Shown: positions 1-6,273, counted from the first letter of the stretch. The stretch is 20,699 nt of DNA from Candidatus Bathyarchaeota archaeon (GCA_005888755.1 VBBQ01000019.1:1-20699), one strand, 5' to 3'. Notes: a model not told the origin generated them from the sequence alone. Numbers and translations: made by a program.

Positions 1-60
1 TGAAGGGCGGAAACTAGTGTGAGAAACGTACCCAAACAAGAAAGGAGATGAGTCAAACAC

Positions 61-522
61 ATGAGAAAAATCGTCTTACTCCTTGCACTCCCCATACTCT
101 TACTCCTACCCACCGCATCAGCGATAACACCCACCACGATAACCGGAACATTCACCTTCACCAGCAACCAACTCATAACCACTAAAACAGCCGGGCCCAA
201 CACCCTCGTCACGTCGACGATCACCCTCGCCCTAGCCGGGGGTCTCAGCGGCACTATTGACCAGACATCAACAGCACTGACCACCGCCCAAGGCCTAACA
301 GTCGACGTCGGGCAGACACGATTGGCCTTTACAGGCACAGCAGCTGGAGCCTCAGGAACCCTCCTGTTTGCGTCAACAGCCAACACTGCAGGCGGAGCCT
401 TCCACGGCCACTTCACAATCCTCAGCGGAACAGGCGGGCTCACAAATCTCCGCGGAGAAGGAACCTTCATTGTCACCTCGATGAGCGGTGGAACCTACAC
501 ACTACAAGTAAACTCCAACTAG
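61..522 (+). CDS. Secreted DUF3224-like beta-barrel protein (predicted)
   Basis: This encodes 153 aa. Residues 1-21 form a Sec signal peptide (MRK, then a Leu-rich core, ending at SASA or ASA-I). The mature part is Thr/Gly/Ala-rich with an alternating beta pattern and no further membrane segment, so it should be exported or lipid-free on the outside. Near residues 115-135 it has the segment HFTILSGTGGLTNLRGEGTF. This resembles the end of DUF3224 and allene-oxide-cyclase-type barrels (GSGTGxLxGLxGxG); that family link is from memory of the pattern and not proven. No catalytic residue can be named. The ATG is preceded by a good Shine-Dalgarno match (GGAGATG at 44-50). No adjacent gene suggests a partner. 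Function is unknown; the call as a real secreted protein is firm, the family call moderate. Confidence 0.75.
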   Translation: MRKIVLLLALPILLLLPTASAITPTTITGTFTFTSNQLITTKTAGPNTLVTSTITLALAGGLSGTIDQTSTALTTAQGLTVDVGQTRLAFTGTAAGASGTLLFASTANTAGGAFHGHFTILSGTGGLTNLRGEGTFIVTSMSGGTYTLQVNSN

Positions 523-650
523 CCTGCGAAACCGACCGATCGAGTCGGCACAGTCCCCTTCCCAAATTTTCTTCCATTTTCCCTCCTTGGATTTCAAGGC
601 AGCGTGAGAGGAGCGAGCTTGTGGCCTGAAAAATCGGTATTCGAACGACA

Positions 651-674
651 AGCCAGGAAGGATCCTTCTTGGCT
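651..674. repeat. 24-bp near-perfect palindrome
   Basis: The left half AGCCAGGAAGGA (651-662) is followed without a spacer by TCCTTCTTGGCT (663-674). Eleven of twelve positions are complementary, and the odd pair would be G-U in RNA. With no spacer it looks more like a DNA dimer-binding site or cruciform than a normal RNA hairpin, although a hairpin with GGATCC as the loop is possible. It lies about 130 nt downstream of the secreted-protein gene. Confidence 0.6.
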
Positions 675-995
675 CGACTACGGGCCAAGAGTAGGGCTGC
701 TTGTGCGTGCGGCAAGCAACTTTAGGGATGCTCACTTCTTGTGTCCATGTGCGCGTTCGGTATGCTGAAAGGATTCAGCAATTAGTACAGCTCAACTCGT
801 GAGTCAAATCCGAGACAAGCTCGAGTTGAAACTTCAATGCCGGAAGGAATCTTCGCCTATTTGAAAATAGACATTTTGGAGAGTTATTCTCGGCTATGAC
901 CAAGTCTTACAGAGATTATTCTGAAGACGAGGGTTTGATGATCCAAACGACGCTCGTTGGTCTGAATTTCCATCGAACGACCGAGAAGAACAGGG

Positions 996-1055
996 TCCTG
1001 CTACCCGTTCTTCAAGGACGTGGGAGAAGCGGGTTCAACTCCCGAGCAGGAACCA
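996..1055 (+). ncRNA. tRNA-like fold lacking a D arm (tRNA remnant or small RNA, tentative)
   Basis: An outer stem TCCTGC (996-1001) pairs with GCAGGA (1046-1051), followed by A and then CCA (1053-1055). Inside are a hairpin at 1004-1024 and a T-arm-like hairpin CGGG-TTCAACT-CCCG (1030-1044) whose loop fits the TTCRANY consensus. Placing the first hairpin as an anticodon arm gives the loop CTTCAAG (1010-1016) with T33 and a TCA anticodon. There is no D arm, the T stem has only 4 bp and the variable region is odd, so this is not a normal tRNA. It may be a decayed tRNA, an integration remnant or chance. Confidence 0.25.
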
Positions 1056-1136
1056 AACCAAACCGCGCAAGTTTAGAGCGAATGATCCCCAAGCTCTCGG
1101 CTTCGCCGGTGATCGTGAGCCTCACTGCCGCAGATC

Positions 1137-2138
1137 TCATCCGAAGGATTGAGACGACCACCTTCGCAACAACTTCTCAGCTTCATCGGAGAGCTGGTCG
1201 ACGATCTTCGCCGCTGGTAGAATGCTCTTCACCGAACCGACGCCCTCTCCTGCCCAGTGGGGCATCGCTTCGACGTTGCCCCTGACCTCTTTCGTAACGG
1301 CAATAGGCTGAAATCGAAGAACAGGGGCCCACTCGTCACTGGATTTCACATATCGCTGACCAACCTCTTCTCCTTGAAATGCTTGGGCAGCCTCTACGCT
1401 CGAACGAGTGACTCGATGGGGTGCGTTAGGCCATCCCCGCCCGAAGGCTTCCGTGAAGATAGTGTCTTCGGCTTCAGACTTGACGAGAGCCCGCTGGTAG
1501 ACGGGGTGCGCACCCGCTTCTTCGGCAGCAGCGAAACGCGTCCCTACACGCACCGCCGCCGCGCCGGCCGCAAGTGATGCGGCCATCGCTCGGCCCGAAC
1601 TGATCCCACCCGCGGCAATCACGGGAATATCCGTCTTTGAAAGAACTTGGTCGAGCAAGGCCATTAGTCCGATCCGCCCGCGAATGTGGCCTCCCGCTTC
1701 GATGCCCTGAGCGATGATCATGTCGCATCCGGCATCTGTCGCGGCCCCTGCCTCTACCTTTGACCCAACTTGCCAGCAAGCCAAGGCTCGTTCGGAATGA
1801 ACTATCTTGACGAGTTCGGCTTGGGGTTCATGATAGAAGAACTCGACGAGCCTGGCTAGTTTGGAGGCGGCTCTTACCGACTCAGAAACCTCTGGGATGT
1901 CTTCGTCTGTCAGGCCCGGGATGAGAAAGTTGGCTCCGAACGGGCGTAACGTTCTCTTTCTGACTAGCTCTAGTTCGCGGGTCACCTTTTCCGGAGGAAA
2001 TCCTCCAACGGAGACCATTCCCAGTGCTCCAGCCTCTGACACGGCCGCGGCGAGCTCAGGGTTAGCAAGGGCGGCCATCCCTGCCTGTTGTATGGGCACC
2101 GAGCAACCGATCAGCTTTGTAAAACCGGTCTTGAGCAA
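1137..2138 (-). CDS. Nitronate monooxygenase family FMN-dependent oxidase
   Basis: The product (333 aa) is a TIM-barrel flavoprotein of the nitronate monooxygenase / 2-nitropropane dioxygenase family, which also includes FabK-type enoyl reductases. Visible motifs are the N-terminal PIQQAGMA segment (residues 15-22), AQGIEAGGH (143-151) with the family's active-site His151, the phosphate-binding IPVIAAGGI (171-179) and GTRFAAAEEAGAH (199-211). Members oxidise nitronates to carbonyl compounds and nitrite, for example in detoxifying propionate-3-nitronate; the substrate here is inferred from the family only. Length is normal. The start is TTG at 2138-2136; GAGGTG on the minus strand (2152-2147) sits 8 nt upstream as a strong Shine-Dalgarno site. 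The gene stands alone, next to the accessory region. Confidence 0.88.
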   Translation of the reverse strand: MLKTGFTKLIGCSVPIQQAGMAALANPELAAAVSEAGALGMVSVGGFPPEKVTRELELVRKRTLRPFGANFLIPGLTDEDIPEVSESVRAASKLARLVEFFYHEPQAELVKIVHSERALACWQVGSKVEAGAATDAGCDMIIAQGIEAGGHIRGRIGLMALLDQVLSKTDIPVIAAGGISSGRAMAASLAAGAAAVRVGTRFAAAEEAGAHPVYQRALVKSEAEDTIFTEAFGRGWPNAPHRVTRSSVEAAQAFQGEEVGQRYVKSSDEWAPVLRFQPIAVTKEVRGNVEAMPHWAGEGVGSVKSILPAAKIVDQLSDEAEKLLRRWSSQSFG

Positions 2139-2358
2139 ATGAGCGCCACCTCGAAAGATTCAGGGAATGACGTCTTAAGAGTTGCCGAATCCCAGAGAGG
2201 TTGCCACTATCTGCCGAGCCCGGTTGGATATCTTCGTTCAAGTTCTCGAGTTCACGCCCTCCGGAGTTCTCGAGGCCGAACACACATCGAGATTCTCAAA
2301 GTTCTTGTGAGGATTCGCACAAAAATCAAGACGAAATTAGAAGAAATCGGCAGGTAAC

Positions 2359-2387
2359 ATTAGGCGCTCGCTTGGTGGCGCTATGTT
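2359..2387 (+). repeat. 29-nt direct repeat, copy 1
   Basis: It matches positions 6144-6172 at 27 of 29 bases; the shared core is GCTCGCTTGGTG followed by CGCTATGTTA. In this copy, flanking TAACAT/ATGTTA and inner GCGC/GCGC arms can form an interrupted hairpin spanning 2354-2387. The two copies bracket the small-membrane-protein region. Confidence 0.8.
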
Positions 2388-2518
2388 AGTGCTAGCTAAC
2401 CCAAATTGAAATGAGTTGGAATACGACCTCTCGGAGCACGACACTCTTTGTTCTGCGGACTTGCTTCTAGCCTTCGCTTGTGTTTTCGTTCTCGCGAATA
2501 GCGACCTACCTGCGGGAC

Positions 2519-2616
2519 ATTGGGACGTTTTTTGTTTCCGTCTCGCGTCAACCAATCCCTCTTGTGGTGTTTGTATGCGCAAACTAACCCGTTCTCGTGC
2601 TCGCGCTTTCGCTTTG
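2519..2616 (+). repeat. ~98-nt diverged repeat, copy 1
   Basis: It aligns with 5495-5592 over the full length with a small internal gap and several substitutions. Best conserved are ATTGGGACGTTT at the left end and TTGTGG-GTTTGTATGC-CAAACT in the middle. The middle contains the inverted repeat GTTTG-N6-CAAAC (2569-2584), kept in both copies while the loop varies. On the minus strand both copies read K-x-R-x-RER-x-SL-x-IQTPQE, so it could also be a decayed coding segment. Confidence 0.7.
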
Positions 2617-2894
2617 ACGAGGGCTTATCGTGATAAGTTCTCTTGCGCGAATTCCGAAAATCCTAAGCATAATGTCGATTGCCGCCGCGACTCACCCCAT
2701 TGCACACAACAATGGCTTAGAAGGGGTCCCGGTTGCATGGCTGCTCATAATGAAATTTATCAAAAACCAGTTGTCGAAACCTCCGACCCCATCTATTTCT
2801 GATGACTCGAAGACACCGGTTGGGTCGGACTTTCTATCCTCTTGTGGATTCGAACGAGAAGAAAAAATTCAACAAAAAAGCTCAGTAAATTCCT

Positions 2895-2910
2895 CAGCAA
2901 TCCTTTTTTC
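2895..2910 (+). repeat. CAGCAATCC-T-tract element, copy 1
   Basis: This is the sequence CAGCAATCC followed by a T run and C. Copies 2 and 3 are at 3131-3145 and 3423-3437. Each lies shortly upstream of a small membrane-protein reading frame. The T tract could act as an intrinsic terminator for the preceding transcript or as part of a shared leader; the sequence does not decide which. Confidence 0.6.
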
Positions 2911-2974
2911 TCCGATTCCCTAAGTCATCACACGAGATAGAAAAGAGACGATTACTACCGACCTCGAAGGGACT

Positions 2975-3085
2975 CTGCAATCCAGACGCAGAAGACTCCG
3001 ACGTTGGCTGAAGATAGTCTTCTGGGTCGTTCTCACTTTGCTCGCCTTTTACATCACAATTCTTGGGTACCTCCCACCCTTCTAA
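2975..3085 (+). CDS. Possible 36-aa single-span membrane peptide (CTG start?)
   Basis: An in-frame peptide has an Arg-rich start (QSRRRRLRRW) followed by one strong hydrophobic span (LKIVFWVVLTLLAFYITILG) and ends in YLPPF. The frame is open back to the stop near 2923 but contains no ATG, GTG or TTG before the hydrophobic span. A CTG at 2975 with GAAGGGA just upstream is the only plausible initiator. The Arg-then-span design and the LPPF motif resemble the protein at 3445-3675, so this may be a shortened relative or a decayed one. It is low confidence as an expressed gene. Confidence 0.3.
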   Translation: MQSRRRRLRRWLKIVFWVVLTLLAFYITILGYLPPF

Positions 3086-3130
3086 AATGAGAACTCGAAA
3101 TATTCAGCTCATTAAGATGACAACTAAGCC

Positions 3131-3145
3131 CAGCAATCCTTTTTC
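3131..3145 (+). repeat. CAGCAATCC-T-tract element, copy 2
   Basis: The 15-nt sequence CAGCAATCCTTTTTC is identical to copy 3 and lies about 36 nt before the start of the next small membrane protein. Confidence 0.65.
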
Positions 3146-3180
3146 CCAAGTCTTCCAATTTTCATGTAGGCAAAAAGGAC

Positions 3181-3396
3181 TTGAAGCCTCGAACTGGGAG
3201 TTGGCGTGTCTATCAAACCCTCGCTACGATTTATCTGGCGGTCTGGATAGGGATACTCATCCTATTCTGGTTGGGTCTCAGTTCTTGGAATAATCTGTCG
3301 ATTGTTTTTCTCGTCCAGCTCGCCTTATCGGTAATTGGATTAGCCTATCTGCATTTCTACCATCTGCCCCCGAAAAGGAGTTCCACCCAACCGTGA
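3181..3396 (+). CDS. Small two-span membrane protein (unknown)
   Basis: The product (71 aa) has two hydrophobic spans at about residues 12-34 and 39-60, a short loop with SSWNN, and a basic C-terminus (PPKR). The likely topology is a hairpin with both ends on the cytoplasmic side. The start is TTG, with AAAAGGAC a few nt upstream as a weak ribosome-binding site. It has no recognisable domain or catalytic motif. It is the first of a same-strand run of small membrane proteins and is preceded by the repeated CAGCAATCC-T element. Function is unknown; a role as a membrane subunit or lineage-specific factor cannot be told apart. Confidence 0.55.
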   Translation: MKPRTGSWRVYQTLATIYLAVWIGILILFWLGLSSWNNLSIVFLVQLALSVIGLAYLHFYHLPPKRSSTQP

Positions 3397-3422
3397 CGAC
3401 TCCGAGATGGATCGAACCGTTC

Positions 3423-3437
3423 CAGCAATCCTTTTTC
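3423..3437 (+). repeat. CAGCAATCC-T-tract element, copy 3
   Basis: This is identical to copy 2 over 15 nt. It lies 27 nt after the preceding stop and only 8 nt before the next ATG, so in this copy it occupies the ribosome-binding-site region, which has no obvious Shine-Dalgarno sequence. Confidence 0.65.
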
Positions 3438-3444
3438 CTCGGAT

Positions 3445-3675
3445 ATGCAAGTATCTACCCTCATGCCTGGACTAAGGAAATGGGTTAGTCGTAGGCGAAG
3501 TCTAATCCTTGCTCTTGCCCTCTGGTATGTCGCAATGATACTGTTCGCGGTTACGAACACTCCACTCCCGCCATTTCTTCCAAGTCAAGTTGCCGTATAT
3601 CTCATCTTGGCCTTCGCTTATTCCATGCTCGTTCAATTCTTTTGGAAGCGACATGAAAGAGTAGGAAATGGATAG
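3445..3675 (+). CDS. Small two-span membrane protein (unknown)
   Basis: The product (76 aa) has a basic N-terminal stretch (residues 11-18, RKWVSRRR), one span at about 19-37, a Pro-rich extracellular loop (NTPLPPFLPS, 38-47), a second span at about 47-66, and a basic tail (KRHER). The positive charges at both ends predict both termini inside. It starts at ATG. Its stop TAG shares a base with the GTG of the next gene (TAGTG), so the two are probably co-translated. No family is recognised. The LPPF motif is shared with the possible 36-aa peptide upstream. Confidence 0.65.
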   Translation: MQVSTLMPGLRKWVSRRRSLILALALWYVAMILFAVTNTPLPPFLPSQVAVYLILAFAYSMLVQFFWKRHERVGNG

Positions 3676-4202
3676 TGCGAGCTCAACCCTTCACGACCAT
3701 CTCTATTGTAGGGGTTTTCATACTGGCATACTTGTGGCTTGCAGCGACTCTCGGGTTTCCTTTTGGGGAGACTGCGTTCTGGTTACTTGCCCCTACTACT
3801 TGGTGGGGATATACCTCATTTTTGCTGTTTTGGCTGGGTTGGCTTGCTGTCGCACAGCTTGCATACCGCGAGCGGACGAGGAAACGACAGAGAGCGAACC
3901 TGGTCGGGGCTCTTGAGGGAAGAACTACTTCGGAGAATTTAGCTATACTTGTAATTGGTGGCGTTTTGATAGTGACTGGATTCATCTTTGGAGAAGTGAC
4001 TTTTCTGCCCGGATTCTGTAGTACCCCATCCGGGTATTGCATTGATGTTGTCCCGTCAATTCGCGCTGTAATATCCGGGGGTGGGGGCGGGTCAATCACG
4101 GGAACGGGAGGATATTTGATAGGGAAAATAGCGTTGCACTGGAGACGACAGCCGGCGAATAGAGAGAAGCCGAAAACATTCTTAGACCTGCAAACCAGTT
4201 GA
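3675..4202 (+). CDS. Polytopic membrane protein with Gly-rich C-terminal segment (unknown)
   Basis: The product is 175 aa. Spans are predicted at about residues 8-27, 44-64 and 88-107, and a Gly-rich weakly hydrophobic segment at 132-153 (SGGGGGSITGTGG) could be a fourth. A basic loop (RERTRKRQR, 65-73) lies after span 2. Two cysteines (Cys115, Cys122) sit in the loop after span 3 and could form a disulfide outside the cell. The first 65 residues are clearly related to the protein at 4226-4510: MR-Q at the start and Y19, W21, L22, A23, L26, G27 identical at the same positions. It starts at GTG overlapping the previous stop. Function is unknown. Confidence 0.68.
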   Translation: MRAQPFTTISIVGVFILAYLWLAATLGFPFGETAFWLLAPTTWWGYTSFLLFWLGWLAVAQLAYRERTRKRQRANLVGALEGRTTSENLAILVIGGVLIVTGFIFGEVTFLPGFCSTPSGYCIDVVPSIRAVISGGGGGSITGTGGYLIGKIALHWRRQPANREKPKTFLDLQTS

Positions 4203-4225
4203 CTCTATTAGAGAGGAACTCTTAG

Positions 4226-4510
4226 ATGCGAACGCAAACTCTTAGGCTTGTGCTTATTGCGCCGACAATCCTCGTTTTCTACATATGGCTGGCGATATTC
4301 CTCGGTGAAAATGCGACATACTTGCCGCTATCCGCCCAAATCGGGGCCCATAATTTGTTGCTGGGAAACGTCGAGTGGGTGTTTCTGTATCTGTGGATAG
4401 TAGGATTCTTCTTTGTCACTTTTGGGGAGAAGCTAAGTGAAAGACGGCGTAAACTGAATGGGTCGAACCTTGGCAGACACCCTTCTGCCAAGACAAGCGA
4501 ATCAAATTGA
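4226..4510 (+). CDS. Small two-span membrane protein, paralogue of the preceding gene
   Basis: The product (94 aa) has spans at about residues 6-27 and 48-67, an intervening loop of about 20 residues, and a strongly basic, probably disordered tail (SERRRK, 71-76). Its first span, ILVFYIWLAIFLG, matches FILAYLWLAATLG of the upstream protein without gaps from the initiator Met, so the two arose by tandem duplication; this copy lacks the third span and Gly-rich end. The ATG is preceded by GAGAGGA about 10 nt upstream. No known family is recognised. Confidence 0.68.
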   Translation: MRTQTLRLVLIAPTILVFYIWLAIFLGENATYLPLSAQIGAHNLLLGNVEWVFLYLWIVGFFFVTFGEKLSERRRKLNGSNLGRHPSAKTSESN

Positions 4511-4967
4511 TTTCAAAGCACTGCATCCGGAATACTTCCGAAGGCCACAGGTCGCGCCTTCACTCAATGAATGTTCCCACCCTTGGGAGTGTGCGCGAAT
4601 TCCACAAATTTTGAAACATTATGTCGGTCTCCCCGAGCAATCACCGTGGCGCGTACGATAACACCATAGAAGGAACCTACTCCAAAAACTGCGCTATCCT
4701 GCTTGGACGTGGCGGCATAGGCTGAACGTGAATGATCGAGGAACGAGAGGGTGTTGGTTCTCGTCCTGGTCCGATGGAACGCCGACTTGCAAAGGCCCGC
4801 CCCAAATATTCCGTGAACCGTTTTCACGAAACCGAAAAACACAATGACCGTGAGGGCATGGGACCCGCGAACACTCCTAAGAGAGACATTCATAAGTTGC
4901 GCCGACCTCATTGTTCATTGCGCCGCGGACCCGCGCTCTCATTGAGGATGCGAAAAGATGTGATTCA
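4511..4967. other. Intergenic stretch without a convincing gene
   Basis: About 450 nt. Both strands have open frames (for example 4564-4911 minus), but none shows a domain or a ribosome-binding site. No tRNA or clear hairpin was seen. A TTG-initiated extension of the following metallopeptidase (from 4911) would use its last 57 nt. Confidence 0.4.
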
Positions 4968-5453
4968 ATGGTGACCGTTCCAATAGAGTTCTTGCAACAA
5001 CTCGTGGACGAGCATCTTCCCGGAAAGGGTGTGAAGATTACGTACAGTATTACGCTGCCGCGATGGGCTGATGGACGTTCGGACCCGTTTAAGAAGACAA
5101 TTATGATTCGTCCAAATTTATCCAGGAAACTGATTCTGTTTACCGCGTTGCACGAGATTGGTCACTTTATCTTGTCCGGGGACAAGTCAATCGCGCCAAA
5201 ATTTACATTAGCCTTGGAAGATGCAACAACAAGGAATTCGGAATTATACTCAAAATTAGAGACGGCAAACAGTCTTCACGACATAATTGACGCTGCGACG
5301 TCGGTGCCCGGTCTGCGGTACGAGATTGTGGTGCCCTACATAAGAAATTGGTTGGATAATGAGAACGCCGTGGATCGGTGGGCTTTCGCGGAACTTGTTC
5401 GATTGAAAAAGAAGGGGTCATCTCCCATTCGCTCAAGATCCGACACACCGTGA
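4968..5453 (+). CDS. ImmA/IrrE-like zinc metallopeptidase
   Basis: The product is about 161 aa from ATG 4968; a TTG at 4911 would add 19 residues (both frames are open, and neither start has a well-spaced ribosome-binding site). The zinc-binding HExxH is clear in FTALHEIGHFILSGD, and near the C-terminus ENAVDRWAFAEL resembles the ExxADxFAxxLL segment that supplies the third zinc ligand in ImmA/IrrE (DUF955) peptidases. These enzymes commonly cleave a repressor or stress regulator and are encoded beside a helix-turn-helix protein, especially in mobile elements; no such partner is visible here. The location inside the repeat-bounded accessory region fits an acquired gene. Family assignment is likely; the substrate is unknown. 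Confidence 0.7.
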   Translation: MVTVPIEFLQQLVDEHLPGKGVKITYSITLPRWADGRSDPFKKTIMIRPNLSRKLILFTALHEIGHFILSGDKSIAPKFTLALEDATTRNSELYSKLETANSLHDIIDAATSVPGLRYEIVVPYIRNWLDNENAVDRWAFAELVRLKKKGSSPIRSRSDTP

Positions 5454-5494
5454 CCGTGACCCCCCCAAACCTCCGAAAGAGGGTCCGAGGGCTC

Positions 5495-5592
5495 ATTGGG
5501 ACGTTTCTTGTTCCGCTCCGAGAATTGTAATGCCTTTCTTGTGGGGTTTGTATGCACAAACTCATCCGTTCACGCTCTCGCACTTTCATTTG
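5495..5592 (+). repeat. ~98-nt diverged repeat, copy 2
   Basis: This is the partner of 2519-2616 in the same orientation. It retains the GTTTG-N6-CAAAC inverted repeat at 5546-5561. The minus-strand reading is MKVRERERMSLCIQTPQE, against KARARERVSLRIQTPQE in copy 1. Some codon differences are silent and others not, so coding constraint is suggested but not shown. Confidence 0.7.
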
Positions 5593-5821
5593 TCGTGGTC
5601 TTACTCTCCTCGGCAAATTCCTCACCTTCATCAAAAAAGTTGTGATTTATAAGTCGCGATCCGGTTTCGAGTCTCAGGCGAAAAGCCCTGTCGTCTCCGC
5701 TCTCCCATAGTTCAAAGTCCTGACTGAACTCAAATCTGTCGTGGTCAGGCCGTTCAGTCCCGGTCGCCGCCTGCTGATGAACGTGGAGCCTACCTCCCTC
5801 TTTCATCTCGATACTGCCCAA
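5570..5821 (-). CDS. Doubtful hypothetical protein
   Basis: This 83-aa open frame starts with TTG at 5821 (or ATG at 5806). The product is acidic and hydrophilic (for example FEFSQDFELWESGDDRAFRLRLETG), a composition more protein-like than most random frames nearby. Its 3' end overlaps the ~98-nt repeat. No domain is recognised. It may be a small regulator, a remnant or chance. Confidence 0.22.
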   Translation of the reverse strand: MGSIEMKEGGRLHVHQQAATGTERPDHDRFEFSQDFELWESGDDRAFRLRLETGSRLINHNFFDEGEEFAEESKTTTNESARA

Positions 5822-5863
5822 TCGCGTTTGAGCCTTTCAGTCGATCAATTCCAATTCTGCGAC

Positions 5864-5877
5864 CGACATCGATGTCG
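5864..5877. repeat. Perfect 14-bp palindrome
   Basis: CGACATCGATGTCG reads identically on both strands. It lies in the gene-free stretch between the metallopeptidase and kae1 and is a candidate dimer-binding site. Confidence 0.5.
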
Positions 5878-6143
5878 ATTCCTTTGAGCTGGAAGGGTTG
5901 TCGCACAGTAGGAGGCACGATAAAGATCCTGCCCACACAATAGAGGAGAAGTGCAGGAGGGGAAGTCGGTGATTGCCAGCTTCCCGCCTCTGCTACGATC
6001 AGAATCAGTCCGATGACAGTTCAGACTCAATGACTCTCTAGCGGAAAGTTTATCAAAGGTTTCTTCTGCAAATTAGTAGTACCGTATTCGGGTACGTTCG
6101 GTTATGGGAAGGGCTGCTTCCTAGCAGCGAGGAGCTTGTGACT

Positions 6144-6172
6144 TTAGGAGCTCGCTTGGTGTCGCTATGTTA
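6144..6172 (+). repeat. 29-nt direct repeat, copy 2
   Basis: It differs from 2359-2387 only at the sixth and nineteenth bases. The changes break the GCGC/GCGC stem of copy 1, so the conserved feature appears to be primary sequence more than the hairpin. It lies about 100 nt upstream of kae1. Confidence 0.8.
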
Positions 6173-6229
6173 ATTTCGGGTTGGATTTGCAGACACTTCC
6201 AAGCTGGAGACACCAATAGTCCCACAGGC

Positions 6230-6238
6230 AAAATTTAA
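6230..6238 (+). promoter_or_regulatory. Putative TATA box of the kae1 operon
   Basis: AAAATTTAA is centred about 26 nt before a predicted start site near 6260, leaving a leader of about 14 nt before the TTG start codon. This is the usual archaeal TATA geometry. Confidence 0.45.
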
Positions 6239-6273
6239 CCTTTGCAAGTTAGTCGTACCCGCTCGCACGATCA

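Larger units (their letters stand above)
523..1136. other. Intergenic stretch without a convincing gene
   Basis: This is about 614 nt between the secreted protein and the 3' end of the minus-strand nitronate monooxygenase gene. Open frames exist on both strands but none has a recognisable domain, a ribosome-binding site or a sensible composition. It contains a 24-bp near-palindrome (651-674) and a tRNA-like fold (996-1055), both listed separately. Confidence 0.5.
2139..2974. other. Repeat-bearing intergenic region
   Basis: About 830 nt with no gene that I can support. It holds a short direct repeat AGTTCTCGAG (near 2240 and 2267), the first copy of the 29-nt repeat (2359-2387), the first copy of the ~98-nt repeat (2519-2616) and the first CAGCAATCCTTTTT element (2895). 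Open frames at 2416-2802 and 2630-2923 run through these repeats and have no recognisable domain. Confidence 0.5.
5454..6273. other. Repeat-bearing intergenic region before kae1
   Basis: About 820 nt. It holds the second ~98-nt repeat (5495-5592), a doubtful minus-strand reading frame (5570-5821), a perfect 14-bp palindrome (5864-5877), a hairpin GCTGC-N6-GCAGC (6113-6128), the second 29-nt repeat (6144-6172) and the putative kae1 TATA box (6230-6238). No other gene is supported. Confidence 0.5.

Noticed and set aside
634-650. TTCGAAC T-loop-like sequence near 640, and again near 2855
   Set aside because: The flanking bases do not pair into a T stem and no acceptor or anticodon arm can be built around either.
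896-1285. 129-aa plus-strand open frame beginning MTKSYRDYSEDEG
   Set aside because: It runs through the tRNA-like fold and then antisense into the end of the nitronate monooxygenase gene, with no domain and no ribosome-binding site.
2416-2802. 128-aa plus-strand open frame
   Set aside because: It reads through the ~98-nt repeat, has an unstructured Cys/His-scattered composition and no recognisable motif; the repeat's conservation fits the minus strand or DNA level better.
4564-4911. 115-aa minus-strand open frame in the gap before the metallopeptidase
   Set aside because: It has no domain, a mixed composition and no start signal; it appears to be a chance open frame.
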